A program made the position numbers and the translations under genes. A stretch of DNA of 64,000 nucleotides, from positions 124,001 to 188,000 of the forward strand of contig JACJWK010000003.1 in assembly GCA_020637195.1 (NCBI GenBank). Direction: 5' to 3'. The notes beneath the pieces were generated by a model, which was given only the letters and a program-made list of their open reading frames with translations, was not told the origin of the DNA and ran no database searches. The stretch is from Microthrixaceae bacterium. GTDB taxonomy: Bacteria; Actinomycetota; Acidimicrobiia; Acidimicrobiales; DATDAH01. Shown here piece by piece: positions 46,952-55,874 of the stretch (position 1 is its first letter; each line of letters starts with the position of its first letter).

Positions 46952-48373
46952 ATGGGCGGATGGGTTCGGTTGCTGCGACCGCGACGGCTGCTCACGGCCG
47001 TGCTGGTGCTGGTGGTCGCGACGGCGATCACGATCGGCCCGGCAACGGGGCAGTCGGAGGTCGGCCCACCGGCGCCGGCAGGCCCGGAGCCGGACTCGCC
47101 ACCGGAGGCCGCCTCGGGCCTCCTCTCGATCCTGGTGATGGGCGACTCCTACTCCGCCGGCAACGGCGCGGGGAGCTACTACGGGCCCCGAGGATGCCGC
47201 CGCTCGGCCCACAACTACGGTCGCGAGTTCGAGCGCATCGTCGAGGTGGCCCCCTACGCGCAACGATCCTTCGTCGAGGTCGTGGCCTGCAGTGGTGCGG
47301 AGACGAGCAGCATCGGTGGATGGCAGGGCGATCGGTCACCCCAGATCGACGCCGTCAACGCCGGATACGACCTGATCTTCCTGACGATCGGTGGCAACGA
47401 CGCCAATTTCGCGGACATCGCCAAGTACTGCCTCGTGCGGGCGACGCGGAGCTACGACCAGTGCGGACCGCGGCTGATCGAGGCCTACGACTTCATCCAG
47501 AACACCTACAGCGGTCGGCTGGCGTATGTGCTCCGACTCATCCGCGGTCGCGCGGACTGGCGCACGAGGATCGTGTTGGTCGGCTATCCGTTCCTCGAAC
47601 GATCGGATGACTTCCGGCTGCGCATCGGTTCGACCAACCAGTACATCGAGGTGGCGCAGATCCTCCGGGATCTCGGACGGCGGGCGAACGCCGTCCAGCG
47701 GAGCGTCGTCAACCGGCTCAACGACGAGGCGGCAACGGACACGTTCGCGCACGTACCGATGACCAGCGTGTTCCGGGGACACGAGCTGATGGCCGGCAGC
47801 TGGATCGATGAAGGCCGATGGTTCGTGGAGCCGATCGCCGACGCGGGCCTCAACGCGATCGACACGTGGTACCACCCGAACGCCACGGGGCATCGCCAAG
47901 AGGCATCCGCGCTCGTCTCCAGCGCGCTGGTCCCCAAGTACGACCTGAACGAATCCACGGCGCCCTGGCAGAACTTCAGCTTCGGCGAGGCGGGGAGCCG
48001 AGCCCTCACCTTGCGCATGGAGGTCCCGAGGGGCGGTGCGGTCGTGCAGCTGGTCGACGCCTACTGCCCGGGCGACCGGTTCACCGTGGTCGACAACGGC
48101 ACCGTGAGACGGACCACGACCGACGTCGCGAACGTCGGCTGCGGTTCGCTCCACACCTCGGACCCGAATGCCGCGATCGGAGACGCCAACTGGAGTCGCG
48201 GCACCTACTTCTTCGGCCCCGGCACCCACCGCGTCCTGGTCCGAGTCGCCCGCAACGCGTCGGGCACGACCTCCGGCGACGCCTTCTTCCGCTCGACCCG
48301 TCGAGTGACGATCGAGTCATCCTCGCCCATCGAGGACACCACCGACGGGGCACAGAACCACCGAGGGACCTGA
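46952..48373 (+). CDS. Secreted SGNH/GDSL-family hydrolase
   Basis: Exported esterase- or lipase-like protein of 473 residues from the ATG at 46952, with a signal peptide (WVRLLRPRRLLTAVLVLVVATAITI). SGNH landmarks are VMGDSYSAGNGAGSYYG (nucleophile Ser), FLTIGGNDANFADIA (Asn) and DTWYHPNATGHRQEA (His). The last 130 residues are a separate Cys-containing beta domain. Base composition is visibly lower in GC than in most neighbours, with many third-position A/T codons between about 47300 and 48370. Together with its place just after a tRNA gene, this hints at acquisition by transfer. Confidence 0.87.
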   Translation: MGGWVRLLRPRRLLTAVLVLVVATAITIGPATGQSEVGPPAPAGPEPDSPPEAASGLLSILVMGDSYSAGNGAGSYYGPRGCRRSAHNYGREFERIVEVAPYAQRSFVEVVACSGAETSSIGGWQGDRSPQIDAVNAGYDLIFLTIGGNDANFADIAKYCLVRATRSYDQCGPRLIEAYDFIQNTYSGRLAYVLRLIRGRADWRTRIVLVGYPFLERSDDFRLRIGSTNQYIEVAQILRDLGRRANAVQRSVVNRLNDEAATDTFAHVPMTSVFRGHELMAGSWIDEGRWFVEPIADAGLNAIDTWYHPNATGHRQEASALVSSALVPKYDLNESTAPWQNFSFGEAGSRALTLRMEVPRGGAVVQLVDAYCPGDRFTVVDNGTVRRTTTDVANVGCGSLHTSDPNAAIGDANWSRGTYFFGPGTHRVLVRVARNASGTTSGDAFFRSTRRVTIESSSPIEDTTDGAQNHRGT

Positions 48374-48617
48374 CGGACGGCGCGGGCGAACCGCGTCGAT
48401 TCCAGTGCCGGCGGTCGACCACCCAAGATGGCGGCTTGACGCCGCTCGGTGAACAGGGTTCACTCTCGACTGTTACCCAACGGTGACATTCGTTGGGCAC
48501 GTCGGCCTCGCCTCCACGAGGCCCGGCGTCGGGCCCGGGCGGTCCGTGGACGAGAGCGGGGTCCACGGCCCGCCGGCCACCGGTCGGCCGAGGCCTACCG
48601 GCGCGCCGCCCGCGGTC
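48374..48617. other. Non-coding gap with two inverted repeats upstream of the Rieske gene
   Basis: No gene seen. GTGAAC-AGG-GTTCAC (48449-48463) is a perfect palindrome made of the same hexamer as the glnA/glnA2 repeats. CCCAACG (48476-48482) and CGTTGGG (48491-48497) form a hairpin with an 8-base loop, probably ending the SGNH transcript. Confidence 0.4.
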
Positions 48618-48623
48618 TAGCGT
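48618..48623 (+). promoter_or_regulatory. -10 element (TAGCGT), leaderless promoter of the Rieske gene
   Basis: TAGCGT ends 6 bases before the GTG at 48630; no ribosome site lies between. Confidence 0.6.
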
Positions 48624-48629
48624 GGCCCG

Positions 48630-49568
48630 GTGGCAGACACGGCGGCGATCACCATCCCCGCGCGGCGCTACGGCGACCGCCAGACCGTCCTCGAGGAGGA
48701 CCCCCAGGTGTGGCGACGCACCTGGCTGCTGGTGGCCAGCACCGACCACCTCGCCCACCCGGGCGACGTGGTCGAAGCCCGCTACGGCCTGGCCCCCGCG
48801 CTGGTGGTGCGGGGCGACGACGGGCGCCTGCGGGGCTTCGAGAACGTGTGCCCCCACCAGGGCGCCCCGCTCTGCCTCGGCGCGCACACCGGGTGGGACC
48901 AGATCCAGTGCAACAACCACCAGTGGACGTGGGACCTCGCCGGGCGCCTCCAGGCGGTCGACTTCGGCGCACCGGTCGAGCCCGGCCAGGAGATCCCGCT
49001 GCAACCCCTCGCGGTGGAGACCTGGGGCCCGCTCGTGTTCGCCAACTTCGACCCCGGCGCCGGGCCCCTCGCCGACGACCTCGCGGCGCTGCGGGCCACC
49101 GTCGAGGGCGCCGGCCTCGACCCCGACGGCCTGCGCTGCCGCTCGCTCGTGCAGGTGCTCACCGGCGGCAACTGGAAGTCGCTCGTCGACGGCGCCACCG
49201 CCGTCGGACCCGTGCCCGAGCTCGGCACCCGCCAGCTCCCCAACCTGGCCGTGCGGGCCGACGGCGGGGCGGGCACGGTCACGATCGTGCGGGCCCGCCC
49301 CTACGTCTCGGTCGACCGGGCGATGTTCGACGTGCTCGTGCTCGAGCCCCGCCCCGCCGGCCAGGCGCCCGGCGACCAACGACCGCTCGACGTCACCCTG
49401 AAGAAGGACGACGAGCTCCCCACCGAGACCGGCGTCGATCCCGACCTCATCGCCTTCGCCCGGGCGCAGCTCACGCCGGCGCCGCCCACCGACGACCTCC
49501 TGGCCGACCCCGACGAGCGCCCCGAGCTCGTCGCCCTCCACACCTGGCTCGACGAGCGCCAGCGCTGA
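48630..49568 (+). CDS. Rieske [2Fe-2S] protein, oxygenase-like but lacking the mononuclear iron site
   Basis: A 312-residue soluble protein. The N-terminal half follows ring-hydroxylating oxygenase alpha subunits (RRTWLLVASTDHLAHPGDVVEARYGLAPALVVRGDDGRLRGFENVC), with a complete Rieske site (C-P-H in VCPHQGAPL and C-x2-H in CNNHQWTW). In true oxygenases the next domain starts NWK followed by E/D-N and two iron-binding histidines; here it reads GGNWKSLVDGATAVGPVPELG with no such histidines, and the domain is short. It may work as an electron carrier or cluster sensor. The 150-residue gene at 49582 follows after 13 bases. Confidence 0.82.
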   Translation: MADTAAITIPARRYGDRQTVLEEDPQVWRRTWLLVASTDHLAHPGDVVEARYGLAPALVVRGDDGRLRGFENVCPHQGAPLCLGAHTGWDQIQCNNHQWTWDLAGRLQAVDFGAPVEPGQEIPLQPLAVETWGPLVFANFDPGAGPLADDLAALRATVEGAGLDPDGLRCRSLVQVLTGGNWKSLVDGATAVGPVPELGTRQLPNLAVRADGGAGTVTIVRARPYVSVDRAMFDVLVLEPRPAGQAPGDQRPLDVTLKKDDELPTETGVDPDLIAFARAQLTPAPPTDDLLADPDERPELVALHTWLDERQR

Positions 49569-49581
49569 AGAGGGAGACCCC

Positions 49582-50034
49582 GTGCTCTTCGAGAAGCGAC
49601 TCAAGAAGAAGGGCGTCCGCTGCGACGCCGTCGTGGTGCGCAGCACCAAGACCGCGTCGTCGGTGGGGAGCACACCGGCCAACACCCGGGTGATCTGGAA
49701 GGTCCAGGTCGAGGTGCGACCGCCCGGGCGGGCCCCGTTCCCCGACACCGTCAAGGTGAAGGTACCGCCCAGCCAAAGCGGCCCGAGCGAGGGCACCACG
49801 TTCCCGGCGTGGGCCCACCCCGACAAGGACGAGGCCTACGTCGAGACGGCCGGGGCCGAGGCCCTCGAGACCATGATGAACGCCCGGCTCGCGGCGTCGG
49901 GCCTCGAGGTGGACGTGCCCGAAGGGGTCACCGACCCGGCCGAGATGACCCGCATCCTCTCCGAGCAGATCCGGCGCCAGCAGGCCGAGCAGGCCGACGG
50001 CACGACCCCGGACGACGACGCCGGCGACGACTAG
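49582..50034 (+). CDS. Hypothetical protein downstream of the Rieske gene
   Basis: A 150-residue soluble protein from a GTG preceded by AGAGGGAGA. The first 95 residues look like a compact beta domain (KKGVRCDAVVVRSTKTASSVGSTPANTRVIWKVQVEVRPPGRAPFPDTVKVKVPP), reminiscent of the short DUF-type domain found in actinobacterial proteins with a C-terminal SHOCT, though no SHOCT is visible. The C-terminus is a charged helix (EMTRILSEQIRRQQAEQADG) with an acidic end. Probably co-transcribed with the Rieske gene. I cannot name a function. Confidence 0.7.
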   Translation: MLFEKRLKKKGVRCDAVVVRSTKTASSVGSTPANTRVIWKVQVEVRPPGRAPFPDTVKVKVPPSQSGPSEGTTFPAWAHPDKDEAYVETAGAEALETMMNARLAASGLEVDVPEGVTDPAEMTRILSEQIRRQQAEQADGTTPDDDAGDD

Positions 50035-50068
50035 CCTCCGCGGCACTGGCCGCGACCGGGAGCGTCAC

Positions 50069-52549
50069 ATGCCGGCCCATCGTCCTGCGCACCACCGCGC
50101 GGCTCTGGCCGTGCTCGCCGCACTGGCGCTCGCCACGGTGGCGCTCGGCCCCGGGGTGGGCACCCCCGCCGCCGCCGACGGCAACGAGGCGCCCGGCGCG
50201 CCGCTCGCCGCCCGGTCCCTCGCCGCCGGCGCCCAACACACCTGTGCCCTGCTCCCCGCCGGGACCGTCAAGTGCTGGGGGCTGAACCACGTGGGCCAGC
50301 TCGGCCAGGGCGACACCGCCAACCGGGGCGACGGGCCCGGCGAGATGGGGGCGGCCCTGCTCACGGTGGACCTCGGCACCGGCCGCACCGCCACCGCCCT
50401 GTCCACGGGGCGGTTGAGCTCGTGCGCGATCCGAGACGACCAGAGCCTGGTGTGCTGGGGACGCCTGTACCCCGACATCAGCAGCGTGTCCATCGGCGAC
50501 GCCCCCGGGGAGATGGGCGACGCGCTCGCCCCGGTGCTCCAGGACGTCACCGCGGTGACCGCCGGCGACAGCCACGTCTGCGCCCTGCGCGACGACGGCA
50601 CGGTGTGGTGCGCCGGGCACAACGCCAACGGGAAGCTGGGGCGAGGCAACCAGACCCACAGCCTGACCATGGCGCCGGTGGACCTCGGCGCCGGCCAGAC
50701 CGCCACCGCCGTCACCGCGGGGGTCAACCACACGTGCGCGCTGTTGGCGACCGGCGCGGTCAAGTGCTGGGGCCAGGGCAACCTGGGCCAGCTCGGGCTC
50801 GGCGCCAACGACAACCGGGGGGACGCTCCCGGCGAGATGGGCGACGCGCTCCCCCCGGTCGACCTCGGCACCGGCCGCACCGCGCTGGCCGTCAGCGCCG
50901 GCGGCTTCGCCACGTGCGCGCTGCTCGACGACCACTCGGTCAAGTGCTGGGGCAACAACACCGCCGGCGTGCTCGGCCAGGGCGACACCGACCACCGGGG
51001 CGACGGGCCGGGCGAGATGGGCGACGCGCTGCTCCCCGTGGCCCTGGGAACCGGCCGCACCGCTCGAACCATCAGCCTCGGCAGCGACCACGCCTGCGCG
51101 CTGCTCGACGACAACACCGTCCGGTGCTGGGGCTCCAACGTCGACGGGCAGCTCGGTCTGGGCGACACCGAGCGACGGGGGGACGGCCCCGGCGAGATGG
51201 GCGACGCCCTCCTCCCGGTCGACCTGGGCACCGGCCGGACCGCGGTCGCGGTCACGACGGGGTACGACCACACCTGCGCGTTCCTCGACGACGGGACGGC
51301 GCGCTGCTGGGGACGCAACGCGGCCGGCCAGCTCGGGCTCGGCGACGGGACCACCCGCGGCGACAGCGGCGACCCCGGGCACCAGATGGGCGACGCCCTG
51401 CCTCCCGTCGACGTGGCCGGGACGGGCCTGGTCGGCACCGCCGAGGCCACGACGGGCGGCAACCTGCCCGGCACCCTGCTGGTGGCGCTGAACCCCGCCG
51501 ACTTCTCGATCGCCGGCGGGGGGCAGGCCAACCACGACGGTCGGTTCGGCGTCGCCCTGCCGCCCGGCACCTACTTCCTGTACGCCATCGAGCCGACCGG
51601 CAGCTTCGCCCCCGGCTTCCTCGGATCGCCCACGTCGCTCGTGGTCCCGGCGGACACCATCACGCCCGCCGACCTCGCGCTCCCACCACTGCGGGGCGAC
51701 CTCGACGGGACGGTCAGCGAGAGCGGCTCGGGCACGCCGCTCGAGGGCATGGTCGTCCTGGCCCAGTCGGCCGCCACCGGGGCACCCGTCGGCGTCGACA
51801 CCACCGACGCGTCCGGCCGGTACGCGATCACCGGGCTGCGTCCGGGCGAGCACCGGCTGAGCATCTACGACCCGAGCGGCGGGCACGCGGCGACCGTCAC
51901 CCCCGGCACCACGACCGTCACCGCCGGGGCCACGAGCACCACCGACCAGGCCCTGACCGCACAGGCCGCGCTGCCGGCCGGCGCCGGCCTCAACGGCCAC
52001 GTCACCGAGGACGGCACCGGCGCCGCCCTGCCCGGCCGCCTCGTGGTGGCCCTGCGCAGCGACGACTTCCAGTTCGCCCGAGGGGCCACCACCAACGCGT
52101 CCGGCGGCTACGGCCTCTACGTGCCGCCCGGCGACTACCGCCTGGCGGTCGTCGACCCCACCGGCACCCACGTCGCCGAATGGCACCACGACGTGGCCAT
52201 CAGCGCGGTCGGCGACGCCACCCCGGTCACGGCGCCGTCGGTCACGAACGTCGCCCTGGCCCCTGCCGTCGGCGACCTGTCCGGTGCCGTCCGTCGCGGC
52301 ACCGGCGCCGGCGTGCCCGGGGCCTTCGTGGCCGCCGTGGGCCCCACCGGCGTGGCGGCCGCCACCGTCACCGCCGCGGACGGCACGTACTCGATCTCCG
52401 GCCTCACCCCCGGCACCTACCGGGTGGCCGTGGTCGACCCGGACCGCAAGCTGCTCGAGTACGTCGTCGACGCGCCCGACTTCGTCGGCGCCTCGGTGGT
52501 GGCCGTCGTCGCCGGCGGCGACACACCGGTCGACGCCGTCGTCGGCTGA
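50069..52549 (+). CDS. Secreted seven-module RCC1 propeller with carboxypeptidase-regulatory-like repeats (copy 1)
   Basis: Extracellular protein of 826 residues. After the signal peptide (AALAVLAALALATVALGPGVGTPAAA) the mature start ADGNEAPGAP is shared with two paralogs. Residues about 45-455 hold seven modules of about 60 residues, each with HTCALLDDxxVKCWG, GQLGLGD, RGDGPGEMGDALxPVDLGTGRTA. Each module has two cysteines, probably one disulfide per blade. From about 455 on come four beta-sandwich repeats of carboxypeptidase-regulatory type (LDGTVSESGSGTPLEGMVVLAQS, ASGRYAITGLRPGEHRLSIYDP). There is no sortase or membrane anchor. It precedes the second copy by 100 bases. Confidence 0.87.
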   Translation: MPAHRPAHHRAALAVLAALALATVALGPGVGTPAAADGNEAPGAPLAARSLAAGAQHTCALLPAGTVKCWGLNHVGQLGQGDTANRGDGPGEMGAALLTVDLGTGRTATALSTGRLSSCAIRDDQSLVCWGRLYPDISSVSIGDAPGEMGDALAPVLQDVTAVTAGDSHVCALRDDGTVWCAGHNANGKLGRGNQTHSLTMAPVDLGAGQTATAVTAGVNHTCALLATGAVKCWGQGNLGQLGLGANDNRGDAPGEMGDALPPVDLGTGRTALAVSAGGFATCALLDDHSVKCWGNNTAGVLGQGDTDHRGDGPGEMGDALLPVALGTGRTARTISLGSDHACALLDDNTVRCWGSNVDGQLGLGDTERRGDGPGEMGDALLPVDLGTGRTAVAVTTGYDHTCAFLDDGTARCWGRNAAGQLGLGDGTTRGDSGDPGHQMGDALPPVDVAGTGLVGTAEATTGGNLPGTLLVALNPADFSIAGGGQANHDGRFGVALPPGTYFLYAIEPTGSFAPGFLGSPTSLVVPADTITPADLALPPLRGDLDGTVSESGSGTPLEGMVVLAQSAATGAPVGVDTTDASGRYAITGLRPGEHRLSIYDPSGGHAATVTPGTTTVTAGATSTTDQALTAQAALPAGAGLNGHVTEDGTGAALPGRLVVALRSDDFQFARGATTNASGGYGLYVPPGDYRLAVVDPTGTHVAEWHHDVAISAVGDATPVTAPSVTNVALAPAVGDLSGAVRRGTGAGVPGAFVAAVGPTGVAAATVTAADGTYSISGLTPGTYRVAVVDPDRKLLEYVVDAPDFVGASVVAVVAGGDTPVDAVVG

Positions 52550-52649
52550 CCGTCGTGTCCCGTCGGGTCGAACCGGTGGAGGATCGGGGACCCCTGCCCG
52601 TCTCCACACCGCTCGTGACCCCGCCCCGGACGTGAGAGGCTTCGCGGTC

Positions 52650-55160
52650 GTGATCACTCGACGCGCGGGTCGGTGCCGACCGCTCCGCCGGGGCTCGGTC
52701 GCCGCCCTGGCGATCCTGGCCGCCCTCGCCGTCGCCGCCCTGGTGGGGTCGCCGTCCCCGACCGCGGCGGACGGCAACGAGGCCCCCGGCGCGCCCCCCG
52801 CGTTCCGGAACCTCACGGCCGGGGTCGACCACAGCTGCGCGATCCTCGCCGATGGCCGCCTGAAGTGTTGGGGCCTCGGCGATGCGGGACAGCTCGGCCA
52901 AGGCACCACGGACACCCTCGGGGCCCGCGCGGTCGAGATGGGCGCCGGCCTGCCGGCCATCGACCTCGGCACGGGACGCACGGTGCTCGCCGTCGCGGTC
53001 GGCGCCGCGCACACCTGCGCCCTCCTCGACGACCACTCCGTCCGCTGCTGGGGCTCGCCGAGCGCGGGCCGCCTCGGCCGGCCGCTCGACGAGCCCGTCG
53101 GGGACGAGCCCGGCGAGATGGGCGACGCCCTGCCGGCCGTCGACCTCGGCACCGGACGCACCGCCACGGCCGTCACCGCCGGCTGGGAGCACACCTGCGC
53201 GCTCCTCGACGACGGGCGGGTGAAGTGCTGGGGCGCCAGCCCCTTCGGCGCGCTCGGCACCGGCGACACCCAGCCTCGCGGCGACGACCCCGGCGAGATG
53301 GGCGACGCGCTCCCCGCCGTGCCGCTCGGACGGCCCGCGGTCGCCATCACCGCCGGGTTGCTGCACACGTGCGCGCTGCTCGACGACGGGCGCGTCTCGT
53401 GCTGGGGCTACGGGGGTGCCTCCGGCGGCGTCGGCGCCTTCGGCACCGTCCCGCTGGGCACCAGCCGCACCGCGATCGCCCTCAGCGCCGGCGGTGGGCA
53501 CACCTGCGCCCTCCTCGACGACCACACCGTCAAGTGCTGGGGCGCCAACGGCGACGGGCAACTCGGCCTGGGCGACCTCGCCCCCCGGGGGGCGTCGTCC
53601 TCGGCGGACATGGGGGACAATCTCCCGCCCGTCGATCTCGGTGTCGGGCGGACTGCGCTCGGGGTGTCTGCCGGCGCCTCGTCCACCTGCGCCCTGCTCG
53701 ACGACCACACGGTCAAGTGCTGGGGCGCCAACGGCTTCGGTCAGCTCGGCCAGGGCGGCACGGCGAGGCTCGGCGACGAGCCCGGCGAGCTCGGCGACGA
53801 CCTGCCCCCGGTGGCGCTCGGCACCGGGCGCACCGCCCTCTCGGTCACCAGCGGCGAACGCCACACCTGCGCGGTGCGTGACGACCGAGGGCTGCGGTGC
53901 TGGGGCGCCAACCCCCACGGTGAGCTCGGGATCGGCCGTGGCGTCGAGCGCGTCGGTGACGACCCGGGCGAGATGGGTGACGCGCTGCCGCCGGTGGACG
54001 TGGCCGGCACCGGCCGGGGCGTCACCGGCGTCGTCACGGATGCGGCGACGGGCGCGGCCATCCCGGAGGCCCTCGTCGGCGTGCTCGCGGCGCCCGACTA
54101 CGCCCCGGTGGGCACCGGGGTGACCGACCGGCGCGGGCGTTTCGGGGTGGACACCCCCGCCGGCTCCTACCTGGTCTACGCAGTGGCGGGCGGGCGCTCG
54201 GGCTTCCACGGCGAGCCGACACCGGTGACCGTCACGGCGGCGTACGCCCCGGCCGACGTCGAGACCCGCACCGGCCGCGGGGTGATCGAGGGTCGGGTGG
54301 TCGACGGAACCGGCGGGGCCCCGATCGCCGGCGCCTGGGTGCTCGCCACCGACGCCGCGACCGGCGACCCGGCACGCGGAACCGTGCAGGTCTCCGACGG
54401 CTTCCAGGTGACCGGCCTGGTCGCGCGGCCCCACCACCTGATCGCCATCGACCCGACCGGCGCGCACCCGCCCCGGGCCCACCCCAGCGCGCCGACGCCG
54501 GCCGGATCGGTCCCGGTCGACGTCATGGCCGACGCGGTCACCGAGGCCGACGTGACCCTGCCTCCGACGACCCCCGCCGCGACCACCGCTGCTCTCAGCG
54601 GTCGGGTCGACCTGGACGGTGGCAGCGGCCGCAGCGGCGTCTGGGTGCTCGCGTTCCGCGCCGCCGACCTGGCCTTCGTACGCGGCACGGTCAGCGAGAA
54701 CGACGGCCGGTGGCTCCTGTGGGTCCCCCCGGGCGAGTACAAGGTCGCGTTCGTCGACCCGGACGGCACGCTGCCCATGGAGTGGTACGGCGACCAGGGA
54801 CCCGGCGGGGTCGCCGACGCCACCCCGGTGACGGCGCCGCGCAACGGGGTCGTCGCAGCGCTGACGCCGACCACCGGGACCATTCGGGCGATCGTCACCC
54901 GCAACGGCATCCCGTGGTCCCACGTGTGGGTCGCGGCCATCGGCCCGCACGGCGTGGCCGGCACCGATGCCCTCCGGGGCGTCGACGACTACACGATCGG
55001 CGGGCTCCCGGTCGGGACCTACCGCCTCGCGTTCGTGGAACCGCCGGGCGTGCGGACGGAGTACTGGTCCGACGGGCCGACGTACGCCCTCGCCGACCCG
55101 GTCACGGTCACCGCCGGCGGGACGACCACCGTCAGCGGCGACCTCGCCGCGCCGCCCTGA
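52650..55160 (+). CDS. Secreted seven-module RCC1 propeller with carboxypeptidase-regulatory-like repeats (copy 2)
   Basis: Tandem paralog of the preceding gene, 836 residues from the GTG at 52650 with a GAGAGG site; a GTG at 52632 would add six residues. The signal peptide (RRGSVAALAILAALAVAALVGSPSPTAA) is followed by the shared DGNEAPGAP. Seven modules are present (HSCAILADGRLKCWG through HTCAVRDDRGLRCWG), one of them shortened (SCWGYGGASGGVGAFGTVPLG). Four regulatory-type repeats complete it (GVIEGRVVDGTGGAPIAGAWVLATD, RVDLDGGSGRSGVWVLAF). Divergence from copy 1 is considerable, so the duplication is not recent. Ligand unknown. Confidence 0.87.
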   Translation: MITRRAGRCRPLRRGSVAALAILAALAVAALVGSPSPTAADGNEAPGAPPAFRNLTAGVDHSCAILADGRLKCWGLGDAGQLGQGTTDTLGARAVEMGAGLPAIDLGTGRTVLAVAVGAAHTCALLDDHSVRCWGSPSAGRLGRPLDEPVGDEPGEMGDALPAVDLGTGRTATAVTAGWEHTCALLDDGRVKCWGASPFGALGTGDTQPRGDDPGEMGDALPAVPLGRPAVAITAGLLHTCALLDDGRVSCWGYGGASGGVGAFGTVPLGTSRTAIALSAGGGHTCALLDDHTVKCWGANGDGQLGLGDLAPRGASSSADMGDNLPPVDLGVGRTALGVSAGASSTCALLDDHTVKCWGANGFGQLGQGGTARLGDEPGELGDDLPPVALGTGRTALSVTSGERHTCAVRDDRGLRCWGANPHGELGIGRGVERVGDDPGEMGDALPPVDVAGTGRGVTGVVTDAATGAAIPEALVGVLAAPDYAPVGTGVTDRRGRFGVDTPAGSYLVYAVAGGRSGFHGEPTPVTVTAAYAPADVETRTGRGVIEGRVVDGTGGAPIAGAWVLATDAATGDPARGTVQVSDGFQVTGLVARPHHLIAIDPTGAHPPRAHPSAPTPAGSVPVDVMADAVTEADVTLPPTTPAATTAALSGRVDLDGGSGRSGVWVLAFRAADLAFVRGTVSENDGRWLLWVPPGEYKVAFVDPDGTLPMEWYGDQGPGGVADATPVTAPRNGVVAALTPTTGTIRAIVTRNGIPWSHVWVAAIGPHGVAGTDALRGVDDYTIGGLPVGTYRLAFVEPPGVRTEYWSDGPTYALADPVTVTAGGTTTVSGDLAAPP

Positions 55161-55169
55161 CCACGCCGG

Positions 55170-55874
55170 TCAGCTGACGAGGGCGAGGACGTCGGCGGCG
55201 CCGGCAGCCCCGTCGAAGATCACCTCGCCCTGGCGCAGGGCGATGCAGCGCTCGGCCTGTTCGACGTAGGCCGGGTCGTGGGTGGCCACCAGCAGCGCCG
55301 CGCCCGCCGCGTGGCGCTCGGCCATCAGCTCGATGAGCGCGGTGCGCCCGCTGAGGTCGAGGCCGACGAAGGGCTCGTCGATCAGGAGCAGCTCGAAGGG
55401 GCGGGTGAGGCCGATGGCCAGGGCGGTCTTCTGGCGCAGGCCGCGGCTGAACCGGGCGGGCAGGTCGTCGACCCGGTCGGTGAGGCCGAGCCGCTCGACC
55501 ACGGCCGCGGCCTCGTCGTCGTAGCCGGCGGTGCCGTGCAGGCGCCCCAGGTAGTCGAGGTGCTCACGCACGCTGAGGTCGTCGTACAGCACCGGGTCGT
55601 CGGGCAGGAACGAGGTGAGCGCACGTGCTTCGAGCGACCCCGCCAGGTGGCCGTCGACCTCGACGTCGCCGTCGGTGGCGTCGAGCAGCCCGGCGACGAG
55701 CCGCAGGAACGTGGTCTTGCCCGACCCGTTGTGACCGACGAGCACCACGCTCTCGCCCCGCGCGACCTCGAGGTCGAGCGGGGCCAGGGCGGGCGCCTCG
55801 CCGTAGGACTTGGCCAGGCCGTCGGCCACCAGCACGGGCGCGGGGCCCTGGGGCTTCTTCTTGCGCTTGGTCAC
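55170..55874 (-). CDS. ABC transporter ATP-binding protein (exporter type)
   Basis: A 234-residue ATPase from a GTG at 55874. Motifs are Walker A VGHNGSGKTTFLR, an unusual signature FSRGLRQKTALAIGL in place of LSGGQ, Walker B LLLIDEPFVGLDLSG and the switch His in LLVATHDPAY. A basic leader (TKRKKKPQGPAP) precedes the domain. It overlaps the permease gene upstream by 4 bases, forming a two-gene exporter-type system, CcmA-like in its ATPase. Substrate unknown. Confidence 0.92.
   Translation of the reverse strand: MTKRKKKPQGPAPVLVADGLAKSYGEAPALAPLDLEVARGESVVLVGHNGSGKTTFLRLVAGLLDATDGDVEVDGHLAGSLEARALTSFLPDDPVLYDDLSVREHLDYLGRLHGTAGYDDEAAAVVERLGLTDRVDDLPARFSRGLRQKTALAIGLTRPFELLLIDEPFVGLDLSGRTALIELMAERHAAGAALLVATHDPAYVEQAERCIALRQGEVIFDGAAGAADVLALVS

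Noticed and set aside
46841..48630. A second attachment site (copy of the tRNA-Pro 3' end) bounding an element
   Set aside because: No repeat of the tRNA 3' end was visible downstream to 48630, and no integrase gene is present.
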